From Nannobrachium achirus (Eukaryota > Chordata > Actinopteri > Myctophiformes > Myctophidae): a stretch of DNA of 64,000 nt. The notes under the pieces were generated by a model. It made no database searches. It was not told the DNA's origin and saw nothing but the letters and a program-made list of their open reading frames with translations. Shown here in pieces: positions 1 to 64,000 of the stretch. A program made the position numbers and the translations under genes. Numbering within the stretch: the first letter of the stretch is position 1; each line of letters starts with the position of its first letter. The DNA is taken from NCBI GenBank assembly GCA_963921795.1, contig OY997657.1:30326543-30390542 (forward strand), in the 5' to 3' direction.

Positions 1-304
1 ATTTTTTTTGAATAAATGAAGTTTCTTTATGGGTCTCTCAATGGATTTGCTATGGAGGAGCTTCACTTCGTGTGCACGCCCATTGCCCAACGTGCGTTGT
101 AAACAAATGGCGGACATTACCGATGCGGACTGGACCGGAGCGATGTACAGTAAGTAATAATACTTTTAATGTATATACAGTAACAGTGACGAGGTGACCC
201 GTCAATGGCGTCATGGTATTAACCCTTTCATTGACGAGCTCATATGTCAACGGCAGCAGATGTGTTAACAGCATGTATTCCATGTGTGTTGAAGCATTCA
301 ATAC
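1..304 (-). other. fermt2 intron 14 (partial)
   Basis: Sequence downstream of the exon 14 donor. It holds no kindlin F3 C-terminal exon on the minus strand. The only notable content is the CpG-rich plus-strand candidate exon. Confidence 0.8.
107..149 (+). other. Candidate first coding exon of a plus-strand gene
   Basis: In a CpG-rich patch (about 66-145) the plus strand reads ATG in a good context (aacaaATGG). Fourteen codons follow ([14 protein letters not shown] plus one base), ending at a strong donor ACA|GTAAGTAA. Without splicing the frame stops two codons later. It lies antisense inside the last fermt2 intron. I do not recognise the peptide. It could be the start of a nested gene or a transposon-derived exon, or chance. 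Confidence 0.25.
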
Positions 305-53069
<52,765 letters not shown>

Positions 53070-53214
53070 CCTGTCAAAACAGTCATTAAGTTAGGAAAAG
53101 GGGCGACTCGGGCGAGGAAGAAAAATAAATCACACCGGGTCACTGTGTAAACCCGTTGACCTTCTTCAAAGACAGACTCATGACTTGTTGGGTGCCGATT
53201 TGGTTCATAATCGT

Positions 53215-53659
53215 CAGTGGTGGAAAAGGTACTGACATTGTTTTACTTAAGTAAAAGTATCAATACTGCAATGTAGACTAATGTTACAAGTAAAAGCCCA
53301 GAAGTACAAAAGTATTGACATCAAAATAAAGTACCAAAAGTACCATAAAGTACCAAAAGTTTCCAGAATGTCCTATTTCACAACTTTACACGTGTATAAA
53401 ATATTTTAAATGTTCTGCTATTTTCAAATGGCAAAGAAATGTAGATTAAGTGGGTATAATATGGTTTGTAATGATAATCAAACCCTACAAAATTTCTAAT
53501 AAATGTAGGCCTAGAGGAGTAAAAGTATATTAAAAAACTGTTAATATTTGCCTCCGAGATGTAGTGGAGCAGATGTAAAAGTATTGGAAATACTCAAGTA
53601 AAGTACAAATACCTCAAAACTGTACTTAAGTATATGTACTTAGTTACTTCACACCACTG
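53215..53659. mobile_element. Complete hAT-type MITE with target-site duplication
   Basis: The ends CAGTGGTGGAAAAGGTAC and TTACTTCACACCACTG match as inverted repeats at the termini. Flanks ataatcgt (53207-53214) and ataatctt (53660-53667) are an 8 bp duplication with one mismatch, as expected for hAT. The interior is built from acttaagtaaaagta-like phrases. Confidence 0.85.
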
Positions 53660-53818
53660 ATAATCTTATTTTAGAAGACATTACCGTGTCGCCTATCATT
53701 ACGTTGGAATGTGATTTGACGTGCCCTTGTACTTGTACACGTACTGCCAGAGAGTTGCAAGGTTTCTTCGCTGTGTTGAGTCGTGCTTTGATTCAACAAG
53801 AATGACCTAGTCCTAGTG

Positions 53819-54255
53819 CAGTGGTTCTTTTTCATGTCAAGGACCCCCAAATTGACACATATTACCCCCATTTGAAAAGGTATGCGTATGCCAGGGTCCA
53901 GGGACCCCCAAGTGTTTTACGGCTCTAGCCTCTAGCAGTGATTCCCAACCATTTTATAATTTCAATGAGTTTGACATGCATTAGGCTACGGACCCCCATT
54001 TAATGGCATTTCTATCTCTGGCACCCCGATTTGAAATGAAATAGTGAAATAAATGTTAATTTAACTCCGAGTGTTGGTTACACATGTAACCAAATGGCCC
54101 CCAATCATTGTCCATTTGGTTCCATTTGTATATACTCAGTTACATACCCAATAAGGGTCCATTTGGTTCCTAACTATCATTTAGCTGGAGACCCCCCTGG
54201 AACTCCCTCAAGGACCCCTAGGGGTTCCCCCGGACCCCACTTTGAGAACCAATGA
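53819..54255 (+). mobile_element. hAT-like non-autonomous repeat
   Basis: Starts cagtggttctttttcatgtc and ends gaccccactttgagaaccaa, with internal ccccaagtg and gattcccaaccattt phrases suggesting two nested copies. The 8 bp duplication is not convincing. Confidence 0.5.
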
Positions 54256-54694
54256 CCTATAGTGATCAAAACACACGCAAATCAATAAAAAAACTGAACA
54301 AAGGCCAGGCCTGGCGGTGCCAAAGTTCAATGAGGACGTAATTCCTCTTGTCCTATCAGCGAGAAAATGTGCTCGTTCACCTGTTCAAAAGTAACGGTAA
54401 ACGTACTCTTAGGCAAAGAAGTTAATTACGTAAGCAGAGCCAGCCATACGAGAACTACTGAGTAGACTGTAGACTACTCGGTCATTCAAAGATTAAGTTC
54501 GTTTGAGGGAGAGTGTGTGTGTTAAATTGGACAACAGCACGCACACGTTTGCAAACTAGCTGTTAACAGACGCGCACATTTGATTTTAGTTGCTAAAGTG
54601 CGGGAAAACCACACAAAAACTCAATGTTTTCATAATTCATACGGCGTATACGCGCAACGCTTTGAGGGCGAATTTTTAAATCTGTCCCACTCAC

Positions 54695-54890
54695 CTTCAC
54701 AAATGCAACAACAATCCAGACGCAAAAACCCACTCGAACTGTCGACGTTGCGATAACCAACAGGTCCCCCCCTTTTAATTCATGTATAGGGGTTTTTAGG
54801 AAGAAAAAAAGATCCCAAAGAAGTCGGTGAAGTGAAGTAAATCCCAAACTGTTTCCCCAGGCAGGCAGGCAGGCTGAGGCTAATGGAGTC
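54695..54890 (-). other. fermt2: fermt2 exon 1 (5' untranslated), 5' end approximate
   Basis: A strong donor, GTGAAG|GTGAGTGGG, sits at 54694 on the minus strand, 1.6 kb upstream of the start-codon exon, whose acceptor leaves one base before ATG. Mammalian FERMT2 also has a non-coding first exon. The sequence upstream of the donor is relatively CpG-containing and carries no microsatellite. The transcription start is not determined; about 54.89 kb is an estimate from the position of the promoter-like motifs. Confidence 0.65.
54775..54783 (-). promoter_or_regulatory. Two-codon upstream ORF in fermt2 5' leader
   Basis: Within the presumed exon 1 the minus strand reads ATG AAT TAA. Such a minimal uORF would terminate at once and could lower or modulate initiation at the main ATG (inference). 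It depends on the exon 1 assignment. Confidence 0.4.
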
Positions 54891-55010
54891 CAGCCGTCCC
54901 TCTTTCTCCCTCCCTCTTTCCAGCAGTCAGATAACGTCACTGCTCCAATCCCACTTTTCCTTTCATACTGCGAGCCTAGTGGCTCCCCTGTCCCCCTGCA
55001 CTTTATTCTT
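54891..55010 (-). promoter_or_regulatory. Probable fermt2 promoter (TATA-less)
   Basis: Upstream of exon 1 the minus strand has an inverted CCAAT box (plus-strand CCAAT 54945-54949) and a CRE-like TGACGTTA (plus-strand TAACGTCA 54932-54939) about 10 bp apart, followed by a purine-rich stretch. No good TATA box is seen. The pairing and position support a promoter, but no transcription data are available. A hAT-like repeat begins just upstream at about 55023, which limits the proximal promoter. Confidence 0.55.
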
Positions 55011-55022
55011 AAGACCTCCATG

Positions 55023-55245
55023 TCAGTGATTCTCAAACCTTTTCATGTCAAGGACCCCTAAATTAATATGTATTTGGCCGTGGACCACCATCTGAAAAGG
55101 TTCTGTGCCAAGATGTCAAAAAATATTCACATTTTTTCAAAGAATGTTGAGATTTTTTGAAAATAGCTGATGGATAGACATAGGCCTATAGGGCCCTGAG
55201 CCTGGGGGTCCCTGGATCCCACTTTTAGAACCCCTGAATTAGACT
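55023..55245 (+). mobile_element. hAT-like non-autonomous repeat upstream of fermt2
   Basis: cagtgattctcaaacctttt at one end and cccacttttagaacccctga at the other, with a gtcaaggacccctaa interior. Same family as 53819-54255. Confidence 0.55.
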
Positions 55246-55534
55246 ACGGACCACCATAACTCAGAGTGTACAAATGGAACCTTGGAACCAAATGGACCAG
55301 GTCCATTTTCCATTTGTATAGCTACAATCTCAGAGTTAAAGCAACATTGATTGCAGAAGATTGAAGACTTTATTAGAGGTTTGAATAGGAAAAGATACAG
55401 TTTCATCACTGATGCAAGGTCAACTAAAAGGATACCTCAAAAAAGCTTTTGGGCTTGTTTCATTTGGGGACCTTTTTTAAACTCATATAACATATAATGA
55501 CAGACAAATAAAGCACAGTATACTAACTATGCAG

Positions 55535-55536
<2 letters not shown>

Positions 55537-55574
<38 letters not shown>
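55537..55574. repeat. (TA)n microsatellite
   Basis: 38 bp TA tract. Confidence 0.95.
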
Positions 55575-55577
<3 letters not shown>

Positions 55578-56232
55578 ATAATGTCATACAGTCATAATAC
55601 GTTTTTTACACAAGGGTCCATTTAGTCCCTAACTATCAATATTTTATCTCAGGACCCCTGGAACCCCCTCAAGGATCCTGGCCCTGGGGGTCCGGGTCCC
55701 TGGACTCCACTTTGAGACCACCGCTCTATGTGACGACATACAAAAATTGCGCACAAGTCGAGAACAGTGGGCTATTTCTTTGGTTGGTTTGCCTGGCCGT
55801 GTCCCCCCTCTGTCAATGGTCTTCTATATGGGGGCCTGTACTCTCAGAGTAATGATACTCTACTACTCAGCCATATGTTTGACAGAGTTGGCCCACAAAT
55901 AGACTCTGTTTTCTTCCCTGTTTTCGCCAAAACTCCCTAAGGAGAACAATCAACAATTTGGGTCTGGAGAAAAGGAAAAAGAACATAAAATATCGCTAGC
56001 TGCCTTTTATGGAAATATGCAGCTGCTACCGAGACTGCAACTGCCACTGCATGCAGCTAGCCCAAGCCTATAGGCCCTATACTTATATTTGGGGATGGTT
56101 ACTGGGTCTTTTCGGATAATTTGTATTTACCCCCACCTTGTTATAAATCACCAGTGGTTAATCACTGGATAATGTTTTGACAAATTATCTAAACTGTTTT
56201 ATTGTCAACGCATCAGCTACATTTTAGAATGT

Positions 56233-56236
<4 letters not shown>

Positions 56237-56281
<45 letters not shown>
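56237..56281 (+). repeat. (GT)n microsatellite
   Basis: 45 bp GT tract. Confidence 0.95.
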
Positions 56282-56283
<2 letters not shown>

Positions 56284-57240
56284 AAAGCCAGAATATTAAA
56301 ACTCTACATAAGTATTTTCTTACATTTTAAACCAATAAACAAATTATCCACCCACTCCCCCCATACCAACAAACTATAAATGGTGGAGAAGAACTCCAGG
56401 CATAGAACAACAAGTTATCCAAATCACCCAGATTGCATAGTATTCCAAACGTTTTAACTCTTTGATATGCTCAAAATATGTTATACCAATATAATTTGCA
56501 CCGTCTTCCATTTAATCGAATCGATAAACAAAATATAGCAAAACAACCTTTCAAGGGGTCAACAAGTTTGGTTGAAATGGTTTGAGAAGACATGGAAGGC
56601 ATGGAACGAAAAGCCCAGTAAATCAACCATATCTGTGAAGACAGCGAGGACTGGTAATCTGTGTTAACAATGGAATGACATATCATCAGTGTGTGGAATT
56701 TCACAGCTTTCTACTTTAAACAGAACAAGAAACACCAGAGGTCACATCATTCCTTCACTGTTGCAGATGGAGAATGAAATATTTATGATCCCATACAGTC
56801 AAAAAAGAACATACAAATAGCCAGATTGGCAAGAAAAGAGAAAGGCTGCCGTCTCCTTTCTTTCCATTACATCTATTACTCCTCACAGCAGCGGCAGAAC
56901 ACACTCCAAGTGGACGGTCGGCGGTGAAGAATCATGAATCATCAGGGTTTCTGGCTTGGACCCCTGGTGCACTCACTAGCTCCAAGTCTCAAGCCTCCAG
57001 CTCAAGAGCTCCAGGCTTCCAAGCTCAGGAATTTGGGCCTTCAGACTATGGTCTGCATCAAAGCGATTTATAACCTCTCTCCCTGCAGTTCTGACCCCCC
57101 TCGTCAGTGTCTGGCAGCAGACCCATTGCCTTTTATAGGCTGTGTTTTAATTGCAGGGTAAACATTAGAGTCAGATGCAGAGCAGGGGAGTCAGATTGAG
57201 GGAAGGAAACAAGAAATGTGGTATAGAGTAGAGGCCGCTC

Positions 57241-57253
57241 AGTGAGTGAGTGA

Positions 57254-57337
<84 letters not shown>
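57241..57337 (+). repeat. (GAGT)n then (TG)n
   Basis: About five GAGT units then about 79 bp TG. Confidence 0.95.
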
Positions 57338-57340
<3 letters not shown>

Positions 57341-57692
57341 TGTGTGACCTTTTGATCTCCGAGAACCTAATAGGTTCGTGCTAAGTTAAATAGTAGACAT
57401 TCAATTAGCCTACTGCATCTAGTTTGGATGATAATGGGATCAACAGCAACACACTGTCAAAATGCATGTATCCCCCATTTGCTACTTGACTTGACAAAAA
57501 CAATAGACCACAGCTGAGCATATTGCTAACTGTCACAATGAAGCACTCGTCTATGGATGTGGACTATTACTAAGGCAGCAACCAGCAGATGGTCAAATGG
57601 GGCCTTTGTTCCAGTATTCCATCATCGAGTTTCCCTATTGGTGACTGACCTCTACTGGCCAAACACAGAAGAGCAAAATTGAATACATAATT

Positions 57693-58573
57693 GTCTCCAC
57701 CAGCCGAAGGCTGAGGGAGAGTATGTTTCCCCTCCGTCCGTGTGTCCGTCCGTCCGTGCGTCCGTCCGTCCGTGCGTGCGTGCGTGCGTGCGTCCGTGCG
57801 TCCTCACAGTTTGTGAGCACCTAATCTCAGTCGCCGTTGGCCCGGACGCTGCCAAAGTGAGCACACACACTCCCTTGATGCCAATCTAGAACCTCTGCCC
57901 TAAATTTTTCAAATGGGCCTTTTCTAGCGCCACCTAGTGGCCGATGTTCGCAAAACACATTTTGGTGCACTACTCTTACAGATTTTGGCCAAAAATCCTA
58001 CAAATCGGTAGGCAGTATCTCCACAGTCATGTGATCGACACGGATCTGTCCGATTTTGCATATTCCATCCTGATTGGCTAAGATTGGCTTCCAAAGTTTG
58101 TAGGATTGAGCCGTTTGGAACAAAATGCCTCAAATCCCAAACGCAAAGTGCAATCATCATGAAATCGCGCACACACGTTCCCACTAGGTCGAAGAAGAAA
58201 TGCCACTTAACATTTTTGAAATCAGCCTCATGGTGGCGCTATAACAGGCCGATTTGTGGTTTTACCTATAACTCCACCGATCAGTTTCAAACTTTGCAAG
58301 CGCACTCCCTAGAAGCTAACGATAAACCTTTGCCCTGCATTTTTCACATAAGCCTTTTATAGCGCCACCTTTGGGCCGACTTATGTAAAACACATTTTTG
58401 GATATTACTCCTTGAGATTTTATCCAAAAATCACGCAAATCGGTACACAGTATCTCTATAGTCATGTGATCAAGTCCGATCCGTCTGATATTTCATATGC
58501 CATCCTGATTGGCTAATATTAGCTTCCAAAGTTTGCAGGATTGCACCACCAGGACGCACGGCCTGGTGGAGAC
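57693..58573. mobile_element. Candidate 0.88 kb element with GTCTCCACCAG termini
   Basis: GTCTCCACCAGCC (57693-57705) and GCCTGGTGGAGAC (58561-58573) are inverted copies with one mismatch. Inside are a CGTC/CGTG tandem array (57732-57802) and two diverged ~410 bp-spaced copies of a module containing tagcgccacct, aaaacacattttt, cagtatctc-a-agtcatgtg and catcctgattggcta. That module also appears at 13.4, 29.8 and 39.7 kb. Confidence 0.6.
57732..57802 (+). repeat. (CGTC/CGTG)n tetranucleotide array
   Basis: About 18 units of cgtc and cgtg in mixed order; very CpG-rich. Confidence 0.95.
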
Positions 58574-61500
58574 CTGTGCTCAGAAGAGCACTGCTTCTAG
58601 TTATTAACATGAATCACTTTTGTTATACAACTGGTCCCATCCTTGAGCCTGACATCTGCAGATGTTACATGACTGCATTAGTAACTCATATTGGAATCAT
58701 GCTGGACTACTGGAGACTGGAGTGTTACAATAGGCTTATTCATACACTATCAATTAGCTTTGTCATTCATGTATGCCTTTGGGTGCCTCGGGAAGAATTT
58801 GATCCAAGGTTCAGATGAACAAACCGCTCTATTGTTCTCCAAAGAAATAATCATGAAACAAATAATAGTTCCCTTTGAATATTATAAAGCTAGCTTCCAC
58901 ATAATGTCTAACATCTTGCTACTCTGTTCCTTAAGACATGACAGGATAACTAGGAGAAACGAACGAAACAATATTCAGAAAAGAAAAAGTAGTCATTGTA
59001 CCGAAAAGAAATGTTTTAATAAAAAGGAAATAAATACATTGCTTCAGATGGCAGTTTGAATCATTACAGGCATGGGTTATTGCACAGCAGCTCTAGGGAC
59101 AAACAAAACACGTTCCAGCACATCCTTTCAATGTTAAAGTAACAGTCCTATCAAGAAAATAAAAGATTTCAAAGATTAATTATTAATATTTATTTAAATG
59201 AACTGCAGACAAACCTGTATCAGCCCCTGTGGCTTCACTGTGGTCTAACCCACAATATTGAACATACTTGCAACAGCAAACATTTACTGAAGTTTTTGTG
59301 ATGCCCTTAAGCAGTGCACAAAATACCTTTAGTCACCTCATGAACTGACATAGCTGCACCGTAGATACTAATATGCTTGCAAAATCAAAACAAATCCTCT
59401 ACAATGTTTAGATGATGTTGCCCTCTTATTGCATCCAGTTATAAGGAGACTCTAAAGTTCTGAGAGCAAGTTGAAACTTAAGTAGGACTATAATTAGGAT
59501 TCTGTGCTTGATTAAAAGTTGAGGCTTAACACCTTGTGAGGATTTGTATTGATTTAAAAATAGCATATTTCAGACACTTTAAGCCTTAACAAAACAACCA
59601 TATTCCAACAATGGAACAGTGCCATTTTAAAATAAATGTAGCAGAGGTGCTCGGATTCTAGGACAAAAATCTCAGGTCCCCAAGGTCAGTTCCATGCCTG
59701 GCCTTCTGTGTAACAAGTTACTGTATGTTGAAACAAGAGCTACAATCATTGACCTCCTACCTGCCAAAGCTTTGTTACTTACAGCCTGAACAAATAAATG
59801 CAACACAAGAGCCTTTTCTAAAGCACTTCTGTCCAATTCATAGCTGACGAGTATGTGCAAGGATGACATTTACAGAAACACTTCCACCTACATATACCTT
59901 TCTCTCCTTTCAAATAGCTTTCTTGACTTCCCAGCCACTCTAAAAAGTCTGTCTGATCTGGGTTCTCTTCAGACAATTAGGTCCCCTCTCATATCACATA
60001 CCACACACATGCATGTATCTGTACTGGTCCTAAGTGCATGAAATACCAATAAATGGGATCCATTCATTGGTCAACTCCACAGCCCTTGACTGAGTATGGC
60101 ATAGTAAAGCAGTGCTTGCACCATATCAAATCAGGCTAGGCTTTGATGATGATAAAAATACATCAAAATAACAGTAAAGACAGAACATTTGACACTGACA
60201 ATAATGTAGTTCGACAATTACAACTCCACAAAGACTGTCTGTCGTGCAGACTGTGTGTGAGTATATTAGAGCCTTAAGGTGAGGTTAGCCCCATCCACTG
60301 AAAAAAAAAAGAAAAGAAAAAAAGAGAAAGTCCACAAAAGACTAATTGGTTTAGAATCCATTAAGCGAACAACATCAAGTGTGTTCTTAGATGTGTGTTG
60401 GCACCCTTTACAATATCCTCCTGTTTAAGGTATATTTACCATTAACACGATACCATATCACCATGCAAAGTGAGCAACTTCTACGACTTTTCAACGTTCG
60501 TCTCCAAGACTCCAAGATTTCAAAACAACCAGATAATGCGGAAAACAATCCTCATCAAACCAATGGCAAGAAGCCCGTTTACTGTGAAATGCCCTCTTAA
60601 TTCTAAGGCAAGTTTCATACTTCCGAGCCGTTTTTAGCTATTCAGATTAATTCAGATTCTCACTTATTAGTTCATTCATTGGGAAATGGCATCACAAACA
60701 AAATCCAACTACAAAAAGCTCACATACTGTAAATGAAAATGGTAAGTGTCTTATGTAGCCAGTTGTCAGCAAGAATCAATGTGTGGACAAAAACTCAAAA
60801 CAAACTGCATAAAAACAAATTTGTTGCCGTTGAAAAAACAAATATGTCTTGTGTTAGAAGAATGACATTTTGGGGGAAACTTTTTAAGTTTCCATTATTG
60901 AAGCCTAGCAGCAAAGGAAACTAAATACATGTATCTGGCCACTAGGTGGAACCCTACTGTCCTAGATTACATACAAATTCATATCAGCTATACTGTAGCC
61001 AACTGGCTACAACATGATACTGGGGGAGGAAAGCTTTTTTTATTTTGTTATGTTATATGTTTTTCTGTTTGTTTGCTATTTTAGTAGAGAATAGTTTTAT
61101 GGTGGTTTTATAATTAATTTTAGTTGGATATCAATGTAAACATGTGCTGAAAGGTCTCTCCAATAATATCTCCTTCAGCACAGAGGAAAATGTAGGTTTC
61201 GAGTGTGGATTCCTGTTAAGAAAAGACTATGACTGAATATTCGGATAAGAGCTTTTCAGACCACAACATGGAAAGATGAAAATTTGTCTCATTGTTCTTA
61301 TAAATTCTTCTGTAAGAAAATAAGAACATATGTACACGCTTTTATATTTTATGGCTGCTTTAAAATTACTCCTGCAAGGCTTTAAAACTGTCTTCAATGA
61401 CATCATACATTAAGGTTTCATAGATGGTGAAGTGGTGAAGGCTCAAGCTGAGAAAAGAACATGACACCGTCTGTCTCACAGTATGAACCCAATGTTGTTG

Positions 61501-62430
61501 TTTTGGGTGTCAAGCTTTATTGTTCTCTCAGAGCCAGACACTTCCAGTATGAAAGTGTAAAATAAAAATTGGCGCACCGCATCACTTTGAAAAACTAATC
61601 ACATAAATAAGTGCAGTTTTAGTGAACTTTTAACAGTGTTTTATTATATTGTAAAAAAGGAAATGGCTTTTGAATTGCTGGTTACACTATTTCAGAATGA
61701 CAGCGACGTGAAAAAGTCACTCGATGGTAAAAAAAAAAAAAAAAAAGAAACAAAACATAATCTAACTCAACACTTAAATAATAACACGTTCTTCAGAAAA
61801 AAAATCGACAAACAGGCTATTTATTCTGCCTTTACTATACAATCCCCTCCAAAATAATTAAAGGGAAAGAATAAAACTATGCCATATAAAACTTTTTAGG
61901 GAAATATATTAAAGGAGCACTCTGCTGTTTTCCAACTTGATCTCTCAGTAGCTGTTAGAACGAATGCATGTCATGAAATATATGGCCGTGAGTTCGCTCC
62001 CATGATTCCAACTCTGGCCTTTTAAGCCAGATTCTTCCTCTCTGGCAGTCTCTCCCTCAGCCATGGCAACAGTAGCTGCCTGTACCTACGCCTCTTTTAA
62101 AGTCTACTTGCTAGAATGAAGCATTCTATATATTGTATTCTCTGATTGATCAAGAGAAAGTTCCTGCAGCGATACAGAGATCATGGATAAGTATAGCTGG
62201 TGTTTTGTGTGCACTTCATACAATTAGCTTGAAAAGTTATGGAGTGTTCCTGTAATATTTAACATAAATGACATTGACTAATTTTGAAAGGCTGCATCTG
62301 TATTCTAATAATGTTGATGAGGTGGAGCAGCACTCAAAGTTCAAATTTAGTTCAAGTCACTGATCTCAGATGATCACCGGAGTCATTTCATAAACAAACG
62401 AGGAAGGATGAAAGAAATGTACAGTAGTTA
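58574..62430. other. AT-rich, repeat-poor segment
   Basis: No coding region recognised. Long microsatellites are absent, unlike the rest of the window. A minus-strand AATAAA lies at 59194-59189. If the 62.5 kb island is a terminal exon of a minus-strand neighbour, 59.17-62.47 kb could be its 3' UTR (inference only). Confidence 0.5.
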
Positions 62431-62438
62431 GAGCCGAC

Positions 62439-62604
62439 GGCATCGGCGAGGTCGACCGACGGACGTTGAGGGTTGTGCATCACAAAGCTCCATGCGAGTC
62501 TGTGGGAGAGGTGAGATAACTTTGGGCAGGGCTGAACCACGGCACAGGCATCACCTCCTTAGGGGGTGCCTGGTTCAACGCCATCACCCTTGGGGTGAGA
62601 AAAT
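62439..62604 (-). other. CpG-dense island, candidate terminal exon of a neighbour
   Basis: Around 62450-62480 there are several CpGs in about 35 bp, in an otherwise AT-rich area. On the minus strand a 41-codon frame runs from a possible acceptor (ATACAG at 62605) to TGA at 62480 (FLTPRVMALNQAPPKEVMP onward). A second strong acceptor (ctctcccacag) precedes a frame ending RRL-TAA. The plus strand also has an open frame ending at GGAGAG|GTGAGA. Strand and frame cannot be decided by eye, and no family is recognised. Confidence 0.2.
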
Positions 62605-64000
62605 CTGTATATCCATCATACAGAGAAACATCTGCGTGCGTTAAGAGCACAGGTAGGAGTCAATATAATTCACAGGAGTTAAAGGTTAAAACCAGAGAGA
62701 GATAGCTAGGTAAAAATGCCAAGCAGTGTGTATGTGTGCGTCAGTAAGGCCTGGTTCATACTTCCATGTGCAGCCTGTTTTCACGGGCATGACATCAGTG
62801 GTCATAGAGGGGGTTGCGTGCCTGGTTGTACACGAGGCAATCAAGCTATCGATTATTGGCCCAACAAAGTGTCTGTGATAAAATGTTATCCATATCCACC
62901 TTTGGCGTGGAGACACATTGTGAAACACAAAAAGGCTTGCAATGCTTGTTGAATGCTCTGCACAAATGTAATCTAAACACAACAATCCTCTTGAATTTTC
63001 ATCAGGATCACACAAATTGGTCATTAGCCCCACCTGGTGACTTGGGGTAAACCCAAAGTTGAAGTGAATCTCAAAACATACACATTAGAAAGATTTGCAG
63101 ATTACTGAAGCAAAGTGATGCAAGTAGGTCATTGTGACTAATACATTTATTTTAATGTATTTATCTCCCAAAAAGGAAATTTGGTATATTTTTGTCTGAG
63201 ATTCAGTGAATGAGCAGAGATTTGGGTAAAGATCCAAGAGGAATTATTTGGCTGCATCTCAGGTCCTGATTCTGTTCCGTCCTGTCCTAGCTCCTCTATC
63301 CTCACTTGAACAAGGTTATGTAAAGACATCTACTGTACATGAAGGCAGATGTGTTGCATAATTCAAGAGCTTGTAGATTTGATTTGAGCTTGCAAATTAA
63401 CTGAAATTTCAACCTGTAGACTGGGATCAACTCTGATCCAGTCTAGAGAAGACATAACTTAAGCGTCATCAGGTGGGCGAAAACCATGGCTGAAACCAAG
63501 GGGATCTTTGCTCCTAAAAAAATATTCCTCTCTGCCAGAGGCGTCATAATTAGTTACTTTTTTTTTTTTTTTTTTTGCATAATCGTTTGGAAAATGCATG
63601 TTTTATACTAACTCATAACTCATAGCACAACTGGTGACAGTAGACTAGATTACTCGATTCGCCATTCAGGTGGGGAAACAAGAACAAACGGAAATCACTT
63701 TCTAGAATTCTAGAGTAGGCATGGCTTAGACCGGATCACACTGTTCAGCTAGTAATGAAAACCAGGCTTGGTGTAAAGCCTGGTGATGCGAGGTTAGTAT
63801 TGTGTAATCCACACACACGTAATCTGAATTTGAAGTCACACAAAGAAAAACAAAGAGAAGTCACAGAAAAAATATTAACACGTGTAAACCGACAGTTGCA
63901 GAATAAGAATAGTCAGTGGAAATGTAGGAATGTTTGGGTATTAAAAAGGTCTTAAAAGTCCTTAAATTGTCACTTTACTGTCATCTGAGGACCCCCCCCC
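62605..64000. other. Right end of window
   Basis: No gene recognised. One gagcttgtagat motif copy at 63367-63378, a T-run at 63559-63576, and a C-run at the window end. Confidence 0.6.

Larger units (their letters stand above)
53071..54694 (-). other. fermt2 intron 1
   Basis: 1.6 kb. Contains the hAT MITE 53215-53659 and hAT-like repeat sequence at about 53819-54255. The remainder (54260-54690) is unique-looking. Confidence 0.8.
55246..57690. other. Upstream intergenic segment
   Basis: No gene seen. Contains an AT tract (55537-55574), another hAT-like end (55611-55735), a GT tract (56237-56281) and a GAGT/TG tract (57241-57337). Confidence 0.7.

Noticed and set aside
1..304. Searched for the final fermt2 coding exon
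   Set aside because: None of the minus-strand frames resembles the kindlin F3 C terminus; the exon must lie outside the window.
59672..59869. 65-codon minus-strand frame in the AT-rich right segment
   Set aside because: No motif, no splice support, and composition is like the surrounding non-coding DNA.

Overview
The window is vertebrate nuclear DNA, almost certainly from a teleost fish. It carries most of one large intron-rich gene on the minus strand, in a background of very long (CA)n/(GT)n microsatellites, MITE-like inverted-repeat elements and tRNA-derived SINEs. No prokaryotic gene organisation is present.

The gene is fermt2, encoding kindlin-2, an adaptor that binds integrin beta tails. 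It reads from right to left: promoter and non-coding exon 1 near 54.7-55.0 kb, start-codon exon at 53.07 kb, a 25 kb second intron, then twelve further coding exons down to position 305. All thirteen coding exons have GT-AG boundaries that I placed by eye. Their lengths sum to 1863 nt (621 codons) with no frameshift and no stop. The final coding exon (about 57 residues finishing the F3 domain) must lie left of position 1, so the gene is 3'-truncated by the window edge only. The integrin-binding Gln-Trp pair, the paxillin-contact Gly42/Leu46, the lysine-rich F1 loop and the PH domain are all recognisable.

Layout: 1-304, last visible intron, holding a candidate plus-strand first exon; 305-14793, exons 14 to 5 with introns 13 to 5; 14794-27917, introns 4 and 3 with exons 4 and 3, plus four perfect CArG boxes just downstream of exon 3; 27918-52912, intron 2, a repeat-rich desert with a cluster of TTAA-flanked inverted-repeat elements at 43.98-47.17 kb, including a near-perfect 1.43 kb palindrome; 52913-55010, exon 2, intron 1 with a hAT-type MITE, exon 1 and promoter; 55011-59165, repeat-rich upstream sequence; 59166-64000, AT-rich and repeat-poor sequence with one CpG-dense island at 62.44-62.60 kb that may be a terminal exon or conserved element of a neighbour.

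The most useful observations are the complete splice model, the CArG cluster, two exons whose imperfect donors are followed at once by long GU or CA repeats (possible hnRNP L, CELF or TDP-43 control), the TTAA-element cluster with its palindrome, and a dispersed foldback motif seen at about ten sites. I found no convincing undescribed multi-gene system.
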